Source: Skeletonema tropicum
Taxonomy: Eukaryota; Bacillariophyta; Thalassiosirophyceae; Thalassiosirales; Thalassiosiraceae
Length of the DNA: 64,000 nt
Direction of reading: 5' to 3'
Assembly (NCBI GenBank): GCA_037178625.1
Contig: CM074142.1
Span: forward strand, 868,001 to 932,000
This document shows positions 11,046 through 19,859 of the stretch, in pieces. The translations under genes and the position numbers were made by a program. Each line of letters opens with the position of its first letter. The stretch's first letter is position 1. Under the pieces are notes generated by a model that ran no database searches, had not been told where the DNA came from, and saw only the letters and a list, made by a program, of their open reading frames with translations.

Positions 11046-11448
11046 TGTAATAGTTCACTTAGTTGATGAGGGAGACGTTAGCGTAACCGTCGATGGAGGT
11101 GTCTGAGTGGTTGTAGAACTCAAACACCAATAGATAAAAGGAGATGTAGGGCGTTGAATCAATTCGATTGGACTGTAGACTTCTGTTTTACTTGATTGAT
11201 TATTTTCTATTATTCTACTATATACTCTTCATGAGGATACTCTGCCAAAACAAAGCTTCACGAGAGCCTTGACACCTGGGAAGACCCGGATGTCAACCCT
11301 AAGATTAGATGTGTCAGATGACTGATTCTGACATCCTAACATCATTCACAAGCGGTATTCCTTGACGTGGAACTACCTAAACTAAACCTAAACTAAAGTT
11401 CTTTTCCATACAATTGGGGATTGCCATCTAAGACGGCTATCCATCACA
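11046..11448 (-). repeat. 3' LTR of the Copia element
   Basis: This is a 403-bp direct copy of 19314-19716. In element orientation it begins TGTGATGG and ends CTATTACA. The pol stop codon lies a few bases inside it. Confidence 0.93.
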
Positions 11449-14400
11449 CTCCTTCTCAGAGATCCTCATGTGTTCTACCAACCCATGAGCTTCCTCCTCA
11501 AGATCGTAGACCTTGCTGAGACTCTTAACCATGTCAATGAGAGGAAAGAGAAAGAGTTCTCTACAACAATGAGCAAGAGCTGTAATCTCTGCTTCCATAG
11601 TGCTGAGGGCTGTCTTCGAAGACTGCAATTGAGACTTCCACAAAACAGGACAATTAGCAACCTTGATGACGAATCCTGTTCTACTCTTGACACAGGCAGG
11701 GTCACTGGGATGTTCATGTCCGTACAAACCACCAAAATCTGCGTCAGGATAAGCTTCGACATTGAGAACATTCGAAGTAGGGGTGAGAATCAATCCCTTA
11801 TCACGTGTACCCTTGAGATACAAACCGATCCTGATGAGAGCTTCTTCGTGAGACTTGCGTGGAGAGAACATGTACCTCGCACAACAGTTCACAGCATAGG
11901 CAATATCGGGACGAGAGTGACCAGAGAGATAGAGCAACATTCCAACAACACTTGAATAAGAGAACGCTCCTTCTGCAGCAGCGCCGTCAGTATCACGAAC
12001 CAAAGGCTTGGAACTTGCCGGAGTTAGCTTTGGATGGTGTTGTCCTCCTTCTAGACCGAGAGCAGTGATGATGCGGTCGATGAGACCAGTTTGAGTCATT
12101 TCAACCTGACCATTCTTCTTCTTCAAATCAACGCCCAAGAAACCAGCAGCATCACCTTCCTTCTCTAGAAGCAAACCATGCTCTTCATCGCTGCGAAGAC
12201 GAACCAAAAGTGCATTGATATCTTTCTCATCTTTGGCCCAAAACAAACAGTCGTCAACAAAAGTAACGGCGACAACTTTATCTCCAATAAAGAGACAGGG
12301 ATCCAAATGAGACTGACGCAAACCTTGCTTCTCCAAAGCTTTGACCAAATAGGTGTGAAATGCACGTGGAGCTTGCTTGAGTCCGTACAATGACCTCTTC
12401 AAGCGGAGACATTTCCCTTCCTGCTTGAAACCACGCGGCATGTGCATGTAGATTTCTTCGCCTTCTTCCAAATGACCGTGCAAGAAAGCACACTCAACAT
12501 CGGCCTGACAAGACTTGAGTCCAAGCATAGACTCCAAGATGAGCATCAAACGAACTGTCGCCCACGACACCACAGGAGCATAAGTTTCCTTGTACTCCAC
12601 ATCCTTGATCTGCTGATCACCACGAGCAACAAAACGAGCTTTGTACTTCTTAGGTCTACCATCTGGATAACGCTTGAGACGAAATGCCCAAGTGCTACCA
12701 AGAATATGCTTCCCAGGAGGAATATCAACAACTTCCCAAGATTCCATTTTCTCCAACGTCGCAATCTCAACCTTGCAAGCTTCCCAATACTCGGCTGCAG
12801 CATCACCATACATAGCTTGGTTCCAATTAGGATTGTCCTCGGAAGATGCTTGAGCTTTCGCTTTCAGGAACAGTGGATGGACGTAGTTTGCAATCAATTC
12901 CTTGGTACTTCCACTGTAGTTTGTGTTGTTGACTGCGAGATGAATAAACTTTGCCAAAGGACTAGCCATTAGATCTTCGACTGTAGGGACCTCGAGTTCC
13001 ATCTGCATGAGAAGATTATCGGCTGACTCAATCATAGCTGCCATACGCTGCCTATACTGCTGCTTCTTCGCCGACAATCGGGCCACTCTAGGTGGGACAG
13101 TTTGTTTACCGAGAGTGACGGCATAATGAGCAAAGAACCGACGATATTCAGACTTAGTCAAATAACTGCGTTGAGCGACAGAAAGGTGTGCCATATCACG
13201 CGGAGAGTAATTGAGAGCATCTTGCCAAGTAGTAGAGTTCAGCGTACGGAGTTTTTCAGGTTTTTGCAACTTTGAACGATCACGGAGTTTCCTGCTCCAA
13301 TTATTGTCAACAGACTTAAGAGCATCTTCTTCATTGAAGGGAACATCTTCGTCGAATACTTCATCATCCGCATCAGGAGACTCTACATCACCTCCTTCTG
13401 ATTCAGGCACTGAAGCTCCTTCTGGAACTGAATTACCAACTGTGGAGGCTTCATTAGAAGTAGGCGGCAAGGGAGCAGACGGAGCAACATTGATCTCTTC
13501 GACAACAGGATCAAACTCGACAACTTGGGAGATGGAATCCTTCTCTGAAGCAAATGACTCTTCATGAGCACAGCGTTCGGCCTTCAGACGATCTTTCCAT
13601 TCCTGAACACGGACTTTCATCTCGCGACGTTCCTCTTCGCTCAGCCAAATGTCATCAAGGGGAGGGGGATAGTACACATAATTTCCATCCTCATCAACAT
13701 CAGAAGGCGGAACGTAATGGTCTCGGCTAGTGTCGTACAGCAAAGAGCAGAGTTCATCAAAATCTTCGTCGGACATAGCACCATTGCTGAAGACACTCTG
13801 GAACTTGTCATCAAAAACAACGTGCCACTGAGGGCTGACGTGACCAGAACCAAGATGACGGACCAAAGCAACCAGTGTAGAGTGCTCGGGAGAGAAACCA
13901 AGGTACTGACCAAGACGGGCACGCTTATCGAACTTAGCAAGTTTCTTTCCACTCTGAAGCTTAGGATCCAGGACATAGCAGGGAGATCCCCACACATGAA
14001 CACGACGTAAATCACGATGATCATCCTTAACACCGGAAAGACGTTCTAACGGAGTAAGACCAGTCACTCTGTTGGGCAAACGATTGTAGAGCCAAACTGC
14101 GTGTTGAACAGCAAAGGGCCAAAGGCGGGGGCTATCAACTTCGTGCTCGTTCCAACGCAACGCAACGTGAAGCATCATGGAACGTGCCATCCAAAAGATA
14201 GTTTGAATAGCTCTCTCAGCGGCACCATTTTCAAATTGAGATCCAACACCAGAGAACGTCTGCTTTTGTCCTTTACTGGAACAATCATCACGAAAATCCT
14301 TCGAAACATAGATACCATTGTCAGAGTGAAGATGCTTGATAGTAACACCGAATTCTTCCAAGAATTGCTCATAGTGAATCTTGCCCTTGAGGGTCTCCGA

Positions 14401-15642
14401 AGCAGTGCCATCAGACTGGAACTCCATGTGTATATAGGAAGTAGCCATGTCATGATACACAGTACCACAATTGTAGAGATCTTCATCGAATCCAGAAAGG
14501 GCGCGACCAGTAACGGGAACCTTGAACTGATCAGAACTGACGAAATCACCAGGCAAATATCTGTCACGGGCAAGCACATCCACCTTCTCGGGATCCTTCT
14601 TAGAGACAGATGGAGACGGAGGTTTCGATCGTTTCGCACTTGCCAGCTTGCAAGTAGGACAGACCGGCAACGGACAGTTAGCTGCTTCTGGAGGATCTGC
14701 TTTCAACACTGCCGGAAAGATTTGGGACGTTCCATCCTCCTGCATCGCACGATGAGGCTTCATCAATTGTTGAACGTCCTTGACAGAGATACCAAGCTTG
14801 AAATGCCACAACAAGAGCGCCTTCTGAGCCGCGGAAATATTCAAGTTGTCGACATTGGTAACGCAGGGGTACAGGTGCAGGAAATCATCGAATTCGTATT
14901 CATCCTCTGCTTCAGTAACACTCCACTTTCCAAGGAAGAAACCTCGAGCGTGACGAAGATGCGCAACCGCTTTGGTAAAACGTGGACCGATAGTAGTGCG
15001 TTCCTCCTCAGTGCAAGTCACATTGAACAACATTGGCAAATTTGTTTCTTTATTCATCGGAATCTCAATGTGATGCACGGTAGACATTTCGAACTGCTTG
15101 GGCAATCTCCAATCAACTTTATCACCATCAACAACACTGCATCCTCCATATAGTTTGTGGTAAACTTGCGGACTCATTAGCCGAATATCACACTCTGGAA
15201 GATGGTAGCTGATTCCAGGAACAAGAAGTTCGTCGCCGTTCGTTGCTCTCAACTTGTACATGACTGTACCAATCCCAATCACCATATTTGTTTTGGAGAT
15301 ATCTTTCACAGGAATACTAACTTCTTCATAGTCAATGAAGTCAGCACGAAAGGGAGAAAGACCCCACGAGGCGCCAGTGTCCCAAATCAACGGGGTATTG
15401 TAGAAGTTGGGATTATCTGGATCTGCAATAGACGAACTTTCCATCTGAGCAAACCGAATAGGACCACGTAAGAGTGCAACTCTACCCAAGAGAGCCTTCA
15501 CGTTGGCGATATGATCTTCAACTCTGAGACCATTAATAGAAACCATCACGTCGAGCACTCGCTTGCTCTCAAGAAAAGCATCGACAACACCTGGAGAGAA
15601 CGGTGAGCGTGGATGTGAAAAGGACTGAGGAGCATCGGACAT
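11437..15642 (-). CDS. pol: Copia Pol polyprotein (protease-integrase-RT-RNase H)
   Basis: A 1401-residue intact ORF starts at ATG 15642; an in-frame TAA lies about 16 codons upstream. The aspartic protease is marked by LIWDTGASWGL at about 86-95. A pre-integrase segment (LLLWHFKLG) leads into the integrase core, with GDFVSSDQF, HLHSDNGIYVSKDF (about 436) and ENGAAERAIQ (about 470) giving the D,D,E triad. Reverse transcriptase has KYKARFVARG, QADVECAFLHG, SLYGLKQAPRAF and the active-site FVDD in VTFVDDCLFW (about 1124). RNase H has LSTMEAEITALAH (about 1342). The frame differs from gag, so Pol is made by a frameshift or by internal initiation. A long acidic linker (about 690-790) separates integrase and RT. 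All catalytic motifs are present, so the element may be autonomous. Confidence 0.95.
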   Translation of the reverse strand: MSDAPQSFSHPRSPFSPGVVDAFLESKRVLDVMVSINGLRVEDHIANVKALLGRVALLRGPIRFAQMESSSIADPDNPNFYNTPLIWDTGASWGLSPFRADFIDYEEVSIPVKDISKTNMVIGIGTVMYKLRATNGDELLVPGISYHLPECDIRLMSPQVYHKLYGGCSVVDGDKVDWRLPKQFEMSTVHHIEIPMNKETNLPMLFNVTCTEEERTTIGPRFTKAVAHLRHARGFFLGKWSVTEAEDEYEFDDFLHLYPCVTNVDNLNISAAQKALLLWHFKLGISVKDVQQLMKPHRAMQEDGTSQIFPAVLKADPPEAANCPLPVCPTCKLASAKRSKPPSPSVSKKDPEKVDVLARDRYLPGDFVSSDQFKVPVTGRALSGFDEDLYNCGTVYHDMATSYIHMEFQSDGTASETLKGKIHYEQFLEEFGVTIKHLHSDNGIYVSKDFRDDCSSKGQKQTFSGVGSQFENGAAERAIQTIFWMARSMMLHVALRWNEHEVDSPRLWPFAVQHAVWLYNRLPNRVTGLTPLERLSGVKDDHRDLRRVHVWGSPCYVLDPKLQSGKKLAKFDKRARLGQYLGFSPEHSTLVALVRHLGSGHVSPQWHVVFDDKFQSVFSNGAMSDEDFDELCSLLYDTSRDHYVPPSDVDEDGNYVYYPPPLDDIWLSEEERREMKVRVQEWKDRLKAERCAHEESFASEKDSISQVVEFDPVVEEINVAPSAPLPPTSNEASTVGNSVPEGASVPESEGGDVESPDADDEVFDEDVPFNEEDALKSVDNNWSRKLRDRSKLQKPEKLRTLNSTTWQDALNYSPRDMAHLSVAQRSYLTKSEYRRFFAHYAVTLGKQTVPPRVARLSAKKQQYRQRMAAMIESADNLLMQMELEVPTVEDLMASPLAKFIHLAVNNTNYSGSTKELIANYVHPLFLKAKAQASSEDNPNWNQAMYGDAAAEYWEACKVEIATLEKMESWEVVDIPPGKHILGSTWAFRLKRYPDGRPKKYKARFVARGDQQIKDVEYKETYAPVVSWATVRLMLILESMLGLKSCQADVECAFLHGHLEEGEEIYMHMPRGFKQEGKCLRLKRSLYGLKQAPRAFHTYLVKALEKQGLRQSHLDPCLFIGDKVVAVTFVDDCLFWAKDEKDINALLVRLRSDEEHGLLLEKEGDAAGFLGVDLKKKNGQVEMTQTGLIDRIITALGLEGGQHHPKLTPASSKPLVRDTDGAAAEGAFSYSSVVGMLLYLSGHSRPDIAYAVNCCARYMFSPRKSHEEALIRIGLYLKGTRDKGLILTPTSNVLNVEAYPDADFGGLYGHEHPSDPACVKSRTGFVIKVANCPVLWKSQLQSSKTALSTMEAEITALAHCCRELFLFPLIDMVKSLSKVYDLEEEAHGLVEHMRISEKECDG
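11449..11457 (-). other. polypurine tract of the Copia element
   Basis: On the minus strand GAGAAGGAG directly abuts the 3' LTR, the position of the plus-strand primer. It is also coding, as the end of pol. Confidence 0.6.
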
Positions 15643-15998
15643 GTATTCCTTTGACTCCTCCTTCTCTTTCTTCCGTGCTTCCTTCTTTTAATCCGTTCCT
15701 CCTTCATACGCTTCAGCACCTTCTCCGTCAAACGCTTCAAAGCATCCTTCTTCTCACGCTGCAATTCATCCTCATGATCCTTCAGTAACTTTCGGGCGCA
15801 ATAGAGAACATCAACACCGTCAAGAAAGGCACCAATATCATCAGACCAAGTCGGCTGGGTGAATCGTCCATCGGTGACCTTAGAGAAGAACTCATTCCGA
15901 GTGTGGTTCTTTCGGTAACGACGACGTGCACGCAGATTCCTCCTCCTCCAGCGACGATGAGCTTTATCTCGAGACGATGGAAAAGAAGTGCCGTCCAA
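15546..15998 (-). CDS. gag-frame overlap ORF between gag and pol (basic coiled-coil-like)
   Basis: This open stretch is in the same frame as gag but follows gag-frame stops, and it overlaps the first ~95 bases of pol. It begins at a TTG rather than an ATG. The text is rich in Lys/Arg/Glu (for example KLLKDHEDELQREKKDALKR), like a coiled coil or basic nucleic-acid-binding tail. It could be the path by which ribosomes reach pol through a -1 shift, or simply non-coding leader. There is no standard slippery heptamer in the overlap. An unrelated short ORF in the pol frame lies just upstream at 16012-16323. Confidence 0.35.
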   Translation of the reverse strand: MDGTSFPSSRDKAHRRWRRRNLRARRRYRKNHTRNEFFSKVTDGRFTQPTWSDDIGAFLDGVDVLYCARKLLKDHEDELQREKKDALKRLTEKVLKRMKEERIKRRKHGRKRRRSQRNTCPMLLSPFHIHAHRSLQVLSMLFLRASECST

Positions 15999-16334
15999 AC
16001 GACAAGGACTATTACCTAGGCGACGTCGGCAACGTACATAGGACTAAATGGTAAGGCAAGGCACGCCGATGAAAACGCTTGAACCTAGACCGATGAGAAC
16101 GAGGCCTTTTCTTGCGAGTAGTACCAGATGAAGTTGAAGTTGAACCTTGAGTACAAGACACGATCAACTGAAACAAGACCATGATGAGAAGGCCCAACAC
16201 GAAATCAGGAAGACATGGAGCGTTGGCAAAGAGAATCAGACGGTAGATCATCAACTGAACGATATGTAGCAAGAAGCTACGGGCGCCAGGGTTAAAAGGG
16301 AAGATAGTGGAAAGACCTAGCAAAACAATCCACC

Positions 16335-18968
16335 CTACCGAAAACCCTGCGCAGCATTTGCACGTGCAGCATTGACGAGATTCACTGAGTGTTCATCCGA
16401 AACCCTCTTCTCAAGTTCAGAGAGGATGGAGTTCAAGTTTGCCATACGTTGAGCTTGTCCACCGTCGTCACCAGGAGGGACAGTAAGAGCGGACACGCTA
16501 TCACTACCAGAACGCCGGGAGGCAACAAGGGCAGCAAAGTGTTCCTTGTTCCTGACCACCAAAGGATGACTAGGGTTCACATCAAACATATTGAATCCGG
16601 ACTTGTCAGCGCTCCATTTGTCGTGGTACTTGGTTGAGTGATCCTTGACGTAGCACTGACAATGCTTACAGTAGGCCATGCAGAAACCGTCAACCATCTT
16701 CTGTTGGGGCTGAGTAGCAGCGGCACGTTCGGGGATCTCGACCCCAAATTCACCCCTCTTCGCCAGCTCGATATTACGATCGATACGTTCCTGATTGAGC
16801 GTCTTCTTGCATTTCTTTACCGAACAACCAGGCTGCTCACAATTATAGCAAGGCCTTGAACGCCTATTTCTACCACCGCGGGGAGGTCCACCACCACCAG
16901 GTACACCACTCCTTCTACCAGACAAATTATTGAAACGATTGTCCTGAGGAGCAGGGACATCAGCAAACCGCTTTCCACCTGCTGTCTGATCGGCATAAGC
17001 ATCCATAATTGTGTCCACGATAGCAACAGATTTGTCGTAGATGGACTGCTGAGACTGATTTAGAGCATCGTAAATCTTCAAACTGAGGCGAGCTTCATCA
17101 GCTTCAACGCAGTTCTTGTCAGCGATTTTGCTAAGGAACTTATTCCTGCTCAAGCTGGCTCCTTTCCATAAGTTATTTGGGGTGTCCTGCTCAAGCCTGC
17201 CTGCGCCATAAAGAAGACTAAGTGCATTCTTCAACTGTTTACCACCGATAAAGAGATTTCCATTTACCAGAGCCGGGCCTTTAGTAGACCACAACTTGAT
17301 GAACTGAACAAGGGACGTAGAAACTCCAGGGGTTTGCCGAAGTACGGTGTGCAGGAGAAGCCACAAATAAGTAAGACCACCTTTCTTGGAAGCGGGCAGC
17401 TCTCTGAATTCCTTGTCGATGAGTTGCTTAAGCGAGCTGGTACAGGAATTGTAGAGAAACCGATACATCAAGTTACTGCTCTGATTGTCAGCAGCACAGA
17501 CGAAGACTGAGGTGTTAATAAGTGCTTGCATAACACACACATCCTCAAACCGAAGCCATTGCCACTCCCACAGAAGATTTTGCGATTGCTGTAGGTCCAG
17601 AATCTCACTAATTGGTTTGGACAGATCTGGGTCGCTTGATTTGGAGGGGCTGATGTCCAGAATCTCTAGCATATCGTACTTGGTGAAGTGCGTGAAGGTT
17701 TGGGCGATCAGGTCGAAGTATTTGGTGGCAGACACCTGCACGTGAACATTCTTAACGTTGTCACCAGCTTCTGACTTGTCGGACAAGAGCGAATCCTTAC
17801 TGCTAACACCGAACTTTTCGTCCAACCCACCACGGATTTTCTCCAGAATCTTCAGTTGGTCGTAGTTCGTGACATCAAGCTTGAGACGTTCTTCTTTAGA
17901 TATGACAACCTCGACGTCAGTGGCACTTGGACCGGGAGCACTCCTCACAGGGGTATCATAAAATATAGCACTTCTTTCTCCTTCTGGAGGGTTCACTGGG
18001 ACTGGAACCGGAGCTGGCGCAGCAGTTACATTTGTATCACTGTGCGAAGCAGCAGAAGGGCCAACGGGTACAGAACCAGACGGGATAGTATGTCCAGCGG
18101 TAGATACCGGTAGGCAAGTACCAACAAAACCCGCAGAGGTAGAGCTCGATGTAACAGGCACAGCAACAGGTCCTGAAGGTAAGACTGGAGGCACATAAGT
18201 CAATGGTGGTCCACCAAGACCTGGAAGGGTAGCCGTCGAAGCGAAAGAGGTGGGATCATAGTGTACGACCGAAGGATAGGAACACGGCTGAACCACATCA
18301 TTGTGGCTACTTGCCACAGGAACAACCACAGAGGTACCATTTCCTCCGCCAGACACAGAAACACCATCTCCTCCTCCAGACACAGGGGAACCATCCACAG
18401 CAGCAGCCGGGGAAACTTCAGAAACACCAGAGGCAGAGCCATCCAACAATGAGAGCCTGAGATCAGCAATCTTAACCACGGCCTTATCACGCGCATCTTT
18501 AGTCATCGGAGTATTATTGATTTCCAACTCGACCTTATCGAGTAGAGCAGCAAGACCCGCCGCAGCCGCACCATCATCGAAAGTAGTGGGCGCAGCAGAG
18601 GTCGAGTGACTACCGGAGGCAACAGGGGACAGAATGTCTCTGAGGTCTCCGAGATGCCTAGCCTCTAGGCTAGACGGGCTGCTGGCAACAACACCAGCAG
18701 GGGCTTCATCGAGCCACGAGGGGTTACTGACGTCTTCGCCAGTAGGGCCAGCAATACTGCCAGCAGAGCTTCCGGGAGGATTACCATCTCGAAGCCACAA
18801 CAGATCACCGTACCAATCTCGAGAAGCCTGAACAGACAAGGGCACTTGAGTACGAGGAGGGGCGGTGGTCTCCTCACTGCGAGGAGTTACGGACTCCACA
18901 CTTGAGACATCACTCACGATAGTTGGCGCCAACGGAGGGTCTAAGGGAGTCATAAAAGGCGACTGCAT
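16335..18968 (-). CDS. gag: Copia Gag polyprotein
   Basis: An 877-residue ORF starts at ATG 18968 and ends in TAG at 16335, just upstream of the pol region. The first ~350 residues are Ser/Pro/Gly/Val-rich and disordered-looking. The middle (about 400-680) is the capsid-like folded part with helical, Leu-rich text. A basic Gly/Arg patch (GGPPRGGRNRRSRP) leads to a zinc-knuckle-like motif at about 704-718, CYNCEQPGCSVKKC, where Cys replaces the usual His of the CCHC knuckle. A second Cys/His cluster (CMAYCKHCQCYVKDH) follows. The product would assemble the virus-like particle and package element RNA. Length and layout fit Copia Gag with a long N-terminal extension. Confidence 0.85.
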   Translation of the reverse strand: MQSPFMTPLDPPLAPTIVSDVSSVESVTPRSEETTAPPRTQVPLSVQASRDWYGDLLWLRDGNPPGSSAGSIAGPTGEDVSNPSWLDEAPAGVVASSPSSLEARHLGDLRDILSPVASGSHSTSAAPTTFDDGAAAAGLAALLDKVELEINNTPMTKDARDKAVVKIADLRLSLLDGSASGVSEVSPAAAVDGSPVSGGGDGVSVSGGGNGTSVVVPVASSHNDVVQPCSYPSVVHYDPTSFASTATLPGLGGPPLTYVPPVLPSGPVAVPVTSSSTSAGFVGTCLPVSTAGHTIPSGSVPVGPSAASHSDTNVTAAPAPVPVPVNPPEGERSAIFYDTPVRSAPGPSATDVEVVISKEERLKLDVTNYDQLKILEKIRGGLDEKFGVSSKDSLLSDKSEAGDNVKNVHVQVSATKYFDLIAQTFTHFTKYDMLEILDISPSKSSDPDLSKPISEILDLQQSQNLLWEWQWLRFEDVCVMQALINTSVFVCAADNQSSNLMYRFLYNSCTSSLKQLIDKEFRELPASKKGGLTYLWLLLHTVLRQTPGVSTSLVQFIKLWSTKGPALVNGNLFIGGKQLKNALSLLYGAGRLEQDTPNNLWKGASLSRNKFLSKIADKNCVEADEARLSLKIYDALNQSQQSIYDKSVAIVDTIMDAYADQTAGGKRFADVPAPQDNRFNNLSGRRSGVPGGGGPPRGGRNRRSRPCYNCEQPGCSVKKCKKTLNQERIDRNIELAKRGEFGVEIPERAAATQPQQKMVDGFCMAYCKHCQCYVKDHSTKYHDKWSADKSGFNMFDVNPSHPLVVRNKEHFAALVASRRSGSDSVSALTVPPGDDGGQAQRMANLNSILSELEKRVSDEHSVNLVNAARANAAQGFR

Positions 18969-19298
18969 TGTTAACGGTGCAGAGGCGAATCTACTTACTT
19001 ATATGCTTTTGACACAATGGAATCTAGCGGGTGGCTTTTGACGCAATGGAATCTAGCCGGCACAACTGAACTTGACGATGATGAATCCTTCAGGGGCCAA
19101 TGTTCTCCGAACGAGGTGTAGCTAGCACGCAAACTTCGGAGGAATGTTCAAAACTTAACTGGGTGAAAACTTAGGGTGACTACCAACGAAGGAGGCGGGT
19201 GATCAAGCCAACCAAACAACGGAGAGAAGTCGATGGAGGGTGTTGCCGTTGAGGCAACAAAGAACTTTAAAACGAGGAAAGACCGCTACGCAGAGAAA

Positions 19299-19313
19299 CG
19301 TTGGGTCATGACC
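19299..19313 (-). other. primer-binding site of the Copia element, apparently for a Met half-tRNA
   Basis: In element orientation the 5' LTR is followed directly by GGTCATGACCCAACG. Its complement, CGTTGGGTCATGACC, looks like an anticodon arm: stem GTTGG, 7-base loop GTCATGA with CAT as anticodon, then the start of the 3' stem. A primer ending inside the anticodon arm, rather than at the tRNA 3' CCA, is the half-tRNA mode known for Drosophila copia. This is inferred from sequence likeness. Confidence 0.5.
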
Positions 19314-19716
19314 TGTAATAGTTCACTTAGTTGATGAGGGAGACGTTAGCGTAACCGTCGATGGAGGTGTCTGAGTGGTTGTAGAACTCAAACACCAATA
19401 GATAAAAGGAGATGTAGGGCGTTGAATCAATTCGATTGGACTGTAGACTTCTGTTTTACTTGATTGATTATTTTCTATTATTCTACTATATACTCTTCAT
19501 GAGGATACTCTGCCAAAACAAAGCTTCACGAGAGCCTTGACACCTGGGAAGACCCGGATGTCAACCCTAAGATTAGATGTGTCAGATGACTGATTCTGAC
19601 ATCCTAACATCATTCACAAGCGGTATTCCTTGACGTGGAACTACCTAAACTAAACCTAAACTAAAGTTCTTTTCCATACAATTGGGGATTGCCATCTAAG
19701 ACGGCTATCCATCACA
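19314..19716 (-). repeat. 5' LTR of the Copia element
   Basis: 403 bp, identical by eye to 11046-11448. It is upstream of gag in element orientation and so carries the promoter. Direct TG/CA ends are followed by the second TCACC duplication (19717-19721). Confidence 0.93.
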
Positions 19717-19721
19717 TCACC
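19717..19721. repeat. right target-site duplication of the Copia element (TCACC)
   Basis: TCACC matches 11041-11045 perfectly. Confidence 0.9.
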
Positions 19722-19859
19722 TCTTCACCTTATTATCATCATCTACCGGCTTATTTACCCTTGAATGATGACTGGAATGCATGGCTACCTCTTACGCAGT
19801 ATTCAAACTAGACCTACGACCGCCTCCTCCAAATTGCTCCACCTCGTATAGCTCACAAT

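Larger units (their letters stand above)
11046..19716 (-). mobile_element. complete Copia-type LTR retrotransposon (diatom CoDi-like), minus strand
   Basis: The element has two 403-bp LTRs that look identical by eye, TG...CA ends, a perfect TCACC target duplication, and gag and pol ORFs on the minus strand. Domain order in pol is protease, integrase, reverse transcriptase, RNase H, which defines Copia (Pseudoviridae-type) rather than Gypsy. Identical LTRs imply a recent insertion. It landed in the short region (about 390 bp once removed) between two divergent genes, the TMEM94-like gene (-) and the Cys-motif protein (+), and so separates their upstream regions by 8.7 kb. Confidence 0.95.

Noticed and set aside
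11100..11135. tRNA D-arm-like text (GTGTCTGAGTGGTTGTAG) in the Copia LTR
   Set aside because: Resembles an A-box, but no B-box at a suitable distance and on the strand opposite to the element; judged chance.
12442..15153. Long plus-strand ORFs (up to 350 codons) across the Copia element
   Set aside because: Antisense shadows of the pol ORF, which has all expected enzymatic motifs.
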